DNA of 32,000 bases, from positions 1 through 32,000 of the forward strand of contig JACMRD010000215.1 in the NCBI GenBank assembly GCA_014376645.1, in the 5' to 3' direction. The notes under the pieces are model-generated. The model did no database searches, was not told where the DNA came from, and saw only the letters and a list, made by a program, of their open reading frames with translations. This DNA comes from Herminiimonas sp. (GTDB lineage Bacteria; Pseudomonadota; Gammaproteobacteria; Burkholderiales; Burkholderiaceae_D). This document shows, in pieces, positions 28,370 to 32,000 of this stretch (position 1 is its first letter; each line of letters starts with the position of its first letter). The translations under genes and the position numbers were made by a program.

Positions 28370-29080
28370 GTGCACAAGTGTACCCTCGTCCTCACCCAAA
28401 ATCACGCGCTTCAATGCGCCCGGCTTGATGATCGAAAATACCTTGATCGGCAGTTTTTGGTCGCGGCACAGCGCGAACGCGGTGGCATCCATGACCTGCA
28501 GATGTTTGGCGATGGCTTCGTCGAAGGTAATGGTGGAGTAGCGGGTGGCAGTCGGGTCCTTCTTCGGATCGGCGCTGTAGACACCATCGACCTTGGTTGC
28601 CTTTAGGACGATCTGCGCACCGATTTCCGAGCCGCGCAAGGCGGCGGCGGTGTCGGTGGTAAAAAACGGGTTACCGGTGCCGGCGGCGAAGACCACGATC
28701 TTGCCCTCTTCGAGGTACTGCAAGGCCTTCGGCCGCACGTAGGGCTCGACCACCTGCTCGATGGCGATGGCCGACATGACGCGGGCGGTGATGCCGGCCT
28801 GGCGCATGGCATCGGCTAACGCCAGCGAATTCATGACGGTCGCCAGCATGCCCATGTAATCGGCGGTGGCGCGATCCATGCCTTGGGCGCCGGGCGCGAC
28901 GCCACGGAAGATATTACCGCCACCGATGACGATCGCAAGCTCGACGCCCAGCGCCGCGACTTCGGCGACGTCGGATACCATCCGGTCGATCGTCACGCGG
29001 TTGATGCCATAGGGATCGTCGCCCATCAGCGCTTCACCGGAGAGTTTGAGTAGGACGCGCTTGTACGCTGCTTTGGTCAT
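28364..29080 (-). CDS. pyrH: UMP kinase
   Basis: [55 protein letters not shown]. Confidence 0.97.
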   Translation of the reverse strand: MTKAAYKRVLLKLSGEALMGDDPYGINRVTIDRMVSDVAEVAALGVELAIVIGGGNIFRGVAPGAQGMDRATADYMGMLATVMNSLALADAMRQAGITARVMSAIAIEQVVEPYVRPKALQYLEEGKIVVFAAGTGNPFFTTDTAAALRGSEIGAQIVLKATKVDGVYSADPKKDPTATRYSTITFDEAIAKHLQVMDATAFALCRDQKLPIKVFSIIKPGALKRVILGEDEGTLVHV

Positions 29081-29116
29081 GTCAGGACTCCTGTCGGGTA
29101 CGGTGTGCTCAGTATG

Positions 29117-29137
29117 AAAAACGGGCCTTTCGGCCCG
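29117..29137 (-). terminator. Rho-independent terminator of tsf
   Basis: Minus strand CGGGCC-GAAA-GGCCCG-TTTTT, between the tsf stop (29158) and the pyrH start (29080). Confidence 0.85.
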
Positions 29138-29157
29138 ATGGTCCTGCCTGTCGTTGC

Positions 29158-30069
29158 TTATGCCTGTTTGGCCGCCGCAACCTGCGCTGCCACCTCGGCA
29201 GCAAAGTCATCCTGCTTCTTCTCGATGCCCTCACCCACCACGTACATGGTGAACGACTTGACCGCGGTCGCAGTCGCTTTCAGCATCTGCTCGACGGTCT
29301 GCTTGTCATTCTTGACGAAGGTCTGATTGAACAGCGAGACTTCCTTCAGGTACTTCTGGACGCCGCCATCGATGCGCTTGGCAACGATTTCAGCCGACTG
29401 CACCGGCTTGCCGGCAGCTTCGGCGGTCTTGCGGTCTTCGTCCGCCTTGGCGGTTGCAACCGAACGCTCGGTCTCGATCAATTCGGCTGGCACGTCGGCG
29501 CTGGTGAGTGCGACCGGCTTCATTGCCGCCACATGCATCGCCACGTCCTTGGCGACCTGCTCTTCGGCGCCTTCATATTCTACGATGACGCCGATACGGG
29601 TGCCGTGCAGGTACGAGGTCAGCTTGGCGCCGGTGTCGAAGCGCTTGAAGCGGCGGATCGACATGTTTTCGCCGATACGGCCGATCAGTTCGGCACGCTT
29701 TTCTTCTACCGTCTTGCCATCCATCGGCAAGGCGCCCAAGGCAGCGAGGTCGGCCGGGTTCTTCTCGGCGATCAGCTTGGCGCAAGCCTGGGCCAAGGCC
29801 AGGAACTCATCATTCTTGGTGACAAAGTCAGTTTCGCAATTGATCTCGACCAAAGCACCGACGTTTCCTTGGATGTAAGCAGCGACCACGCCTTCGGCAG
29901 TCACACGCGACGAGGCCTTGGAAGCCTTGCTGCCCAGTTTCACACGCAGTATTTCTTCGGCCTTGACTGCATCGCCATCGGCTTCGGTCAGTGCTTTCTT
30001 GCATTCCATCATCGGCGCGTCGGTCTTTGCACGCAGTTCGCCGACCATTGCAGCGGTAATTGTCGCCAT
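29158..30069 (-). CDS. tsf: Translation elongation factor Ts
   Basis: [46 protein letters not shown]; start at 30069. Confidence 0.97.
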   Translation of the reverse strand: MATITAAMVGELRAKTDAPMMECKKALTEADGDAVKAEEILRVKLGSKASKASSRVTAEGVVAAYIQGNVGALVEINCETDFVTKNDEFLALAQACAKLIAEKNPADLAALGALPMDGKTVEEKRAELIGRIGENMSIRRFKRFDTGAKLTSYLHGTRIGVIVEYEGAEEQVAKDVAMHVAAMKPVALTSADVPAELIETERSVATAKADEDRKTAEAAGKPVQSAEIVAKRIDGGVQKYLKEVSLFNQTFVKNDKQTVEQMLKATATAVKSFTMYVVGEGIEKKQDDFAAEVAAQVAAAKQA

Positions 30070-30138
30070 ATCAATCTCCTCAATCAGCACCCGTCCGCTC
30101 GGACCGATGCTGCAAAATCATGTAATAAAAACGGATCG

Positions 30139-30166
30139 AAAAAAAGGGGCTAACCCATGGTGCCCC
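30139..30166 (-). terminator. Intrinsic terminator/attenuator between rpsB and tsf
   Basis: Minus strand GGGGC-ACC-ATG-GGT-TA-GCCCC-TTTTTTT. Confidence 0.8.
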
Positions 30167-30211
30167 AATTCTGCTTCACCTCCGAAGCACGCTGTCGTCA
30201 GAGGCGAAGAC

Positions 30212-30967
30212 TCAGGACTGCTCGCTGACCTCGACGAATTCGTCGCCGGTAGCGCCGCTCTTGATGGCGTCGACCAGTTCATTGGTCGCGCTGGCGCGGC
30301 CTTCGAGGATCGCGTCAGCGACACCGCGGGCGTACAGCATGATTGCCTTCGACGAGTCGTCGTTACCTGGAATTACGTACGTCACGCCTTCCGGCGAGTG
30401 GTTGGTATCGACCACGCCGATGACCGGGATGCCGAGCTTGGCCGCCTCGGTGATCGCGCCCTTGTGATAGCCGACGTCGACGACGAAAATCGCGTCAGGG
30501 ATACCGCCCATGTCCTTGATGCCGCCAATGGATTTTTGCAGCTTGATCATTTCACGCTGAAACATCAGGCCTTCTTTTTTCGACAGCTTCTCGACCGAAC
30601 CGTCTTCGATCGAGGCTTCCATTTCCTTCAGGCGTTTGATCGATGTCTTGATCGTCTTGAAGTTGGTCAGCATGCCGCCGAGCCAGCGCTGGTCGACGAA
30701 AGGCACGCCGGCACGTGCTGCCTCGGCTGCGATCGTTTCGCGCGCCTGGCGCTTGGTACCGACCATCAGGATAGTGCCGCGGTTCGACGACAACTGGCGG
30801 ATGTACTTCATCGCATCCTGGTACATGGCCAGGGTTTTTTCCAGGTTGACGATGTGAATCTTGTTACGATGACCAAAGATGTACGGCGCCATCTTCGGGT
30901 TCCAGAAGCGGGTTTGATGGCCAAAGTGAACGCCGGCTTCCAGCATTTCGCGCATTGTGACTGACAT
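30212..30967 (-). CDS. rpsB: 30S ribosomal protein S2
   Basis: [45 protein letters not shown]; start at 30967. Confidence 0.97.
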   Translation of the reverse strand: MSVTMREMLEAGVHFGHQTRFWNPKMAPYIFGHRNKIHIVNLEKTLAMYQDAMKYIRQLSSNRGTILMVGTKRQARETIAAEAARAGVPFVDQRWLGGMLTNFKTIKTSIKRLKEMEASIEDGSVEKLSKKEGLMFQREMIKLQKSIGGIKDMGGIPDAIFVVDVGYHKGAITEAAKLGIPVIGVVDTNHSPEGVTYVIPGNDDSSKAIMLYARGVADAILEGRASATNELVDAIKSGATGDEFVEVSEQS

Positions 30968-30993
30968 GATGATTTCTCCAGGGTTGGGTCTGG

Positions 30994-31099
30994 AATCCGC
31001 CCAGCTACACCGGCCGACAGCCTTTGCGTTGCTCCCGGAAAACATGATCCGGGTGATGGCTGCGCTGGCATCGGACGGGCACCCTTGATGGGGCGGACT
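30994..31099 (-). promoter_or_regulatory. Structured rpsB 5' leader (candidate S2-type autoregulatory element)
   Basis: Long-range pairing AGTCCGCCC/GGGCGGATT (31099-31091 with 31002-30994; 8 Watson-Crick + 1 G:U) enclosing hairpin CCCGGA-8-TCCGGG (31034-31053). Confidence 0.45.
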
Positions 31100-31147
31100 C
31101 GCGATTTTAAAAACAATTAGCGTGATTACTTTCCAAGCTAACCCGAG

Positions 31148-31177
31148 ATTCTACCCTAAAACGTACCCTTCCTTCAA
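31148..31177 (-). promoter_or_regulatory. Candidate rpsB promoter
   Basis: Minus strand TTGAAG-18-TAGAAT; implies a leader of roughly 170 nt. Confidence 0.45.
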
Positions 31178-31289
31178 GTCCGGCAGGCTTTTGCGCAGCG
31201 CATCTTGCGGCGCTGGCCCACAGCCCGCCGTTAGAGGCTTCGTTGAAAGCTCCATTACAAGCTCCGAAGCCCCTGCTGATAAGCTCGTT

Positions 31290-31295
31290 TATAAT
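31290..31295 (+). promoter_or_regulatory. Candidate -10 element (TATAAT) for map
   Basis: TATAAT 67 bp upstream of the map ATG; no clear -35 seen. Confidence 0.4.
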
Positions 31296-31362
31296 CTGCA
31301 GAACAGCTCATTCACTCAGGCCCCCAGCGCAACACCGCTCCGGCCGTAATAGGTTTACCCCC

Positions 31363-32000
31363 ATGGCATCCCCAATCAAGACTGAAAAAGACATCGCCGG
31401 CATGCGCGTCGCCGGCAAACTGGCTGCGGAAGTGCTCGATTTTATCGCGCCGCATGTCAAGGCAGGCGTGACCACAGGCGAGATCGACCGCCTATGCCAC
31501 GAATACATGACCGACGTCCAGGGCAGCATCCCGGCCCCGCTGAACTATTGCCCGCCGGGCTACACACCGTATCCGAAGGCAATCTGCACTTCTGTCAATG
31601 ATGTGGTCTGCCACGGCATCCCGGGCGACAAGGTCCTCAAGAACGGCGACGTCGTCAATCTCGACATCACCGTGATCAAGGATGGTTATCACGGTGACAA
31701 CAGCCGCATGTACTACATTGGCGAGCCGTCGATCCTGGCCAAGCGCCTGGGTGACATCACCTATGAATGCATGTGGCTGGGCATTTCGAAGATCAAGCCG
31801 GGCGCCCACTTGGGCGACATCGGCTTCGTGATCCAGCAGCATGCCGAAAAAGCCGGCTACAGCGTTGTGCGCGAATTCTGCGGCCACGGCATCGGCACCG
31901 TCTTCCACGAAGAGCCACAGGTCCTGCACTACGGCCGGCCCGGCACGCTGGAAGAACTGGTGGCAGGCATGATCTTCACGGTCGAGCCGATGATCAACGC
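31363..32000 (+). CDS. map: Methionine aminopeptidase type I (3' truncated by window)
   Basis: MASPIKTEKDIAGMRVAGKLAAEVLDFIAPHVKAGVTTGEIDRLCHEYM..NDVVCHGIPGDKVLKNGDVVNLDITVIKDGYHGDNSRMY..FCGHGIGTVFHEEPQVLHYG. Confidence 0.97.
   Translation, partial: MASPIKTEKDIAGMRVAGKLAAEVLDFIAPHVKAGVTTGEIDRLCHEYMTDVQGSIPAPLNYCPPGYTPYPKAICTSVNDVVCHGIPGDKVLKNGDVVNLDITVIKDGYHGDNSRMYYIGEPSILAKRLGDITYECMWLGISKIKPGAHLGDIGFVIQQHAEKAGYSVVREFCGHGIGTVFHEEPQVLHYGRPGTLEELVAGMIFTVEPMIN

Overview
The window is a betaproteobacterial chromosome segment, and it looks Oxalobacteraceae/Burkholderiales-like from gene order and protein sequence (inference, no search was run). Nearly all of it is conserved core genome. From left to right it contains: the C-terminus of a fasciclin-domain protein; a minus-strand queE-queD-tadA-ldcA cluster; guaB-guaA; a DUF4124 protein; ratA-rnfH divergent from smpB; an nfeD/SPFH (paraslipin) pair; ppsA divergent from ppsR; an M61 metallopeptidase and a SpoU/TrmH rRNA methyltransferase; the long envelope/translation cluster rpsB-tsf-pyrH-frr-uppS-cdsA-dxr-rseP-bamA-skp-lpxD-fabZ-lpxA-lpxB-rnhB on the minus strand; and the 5' part of map divergent from rpsB. 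I see no mobile element, CRISPR array, phage, rRNA or tRNA gene, and I found no protein-level undescribed system. The observations worth a second look are at RNA level in the intergenic regions: a 96-nt trmH/M61 spacer that folds into three consecutive hairpins, the last one burying the M61 Shine-Dalgarno; a candidate short RNA with its own promoter-like sequence and intrinsic terminator between ppsA and nfeD; a structured rpsB leader; and several smaller repeat or hairpin features. All are sequence-based hypotheses.
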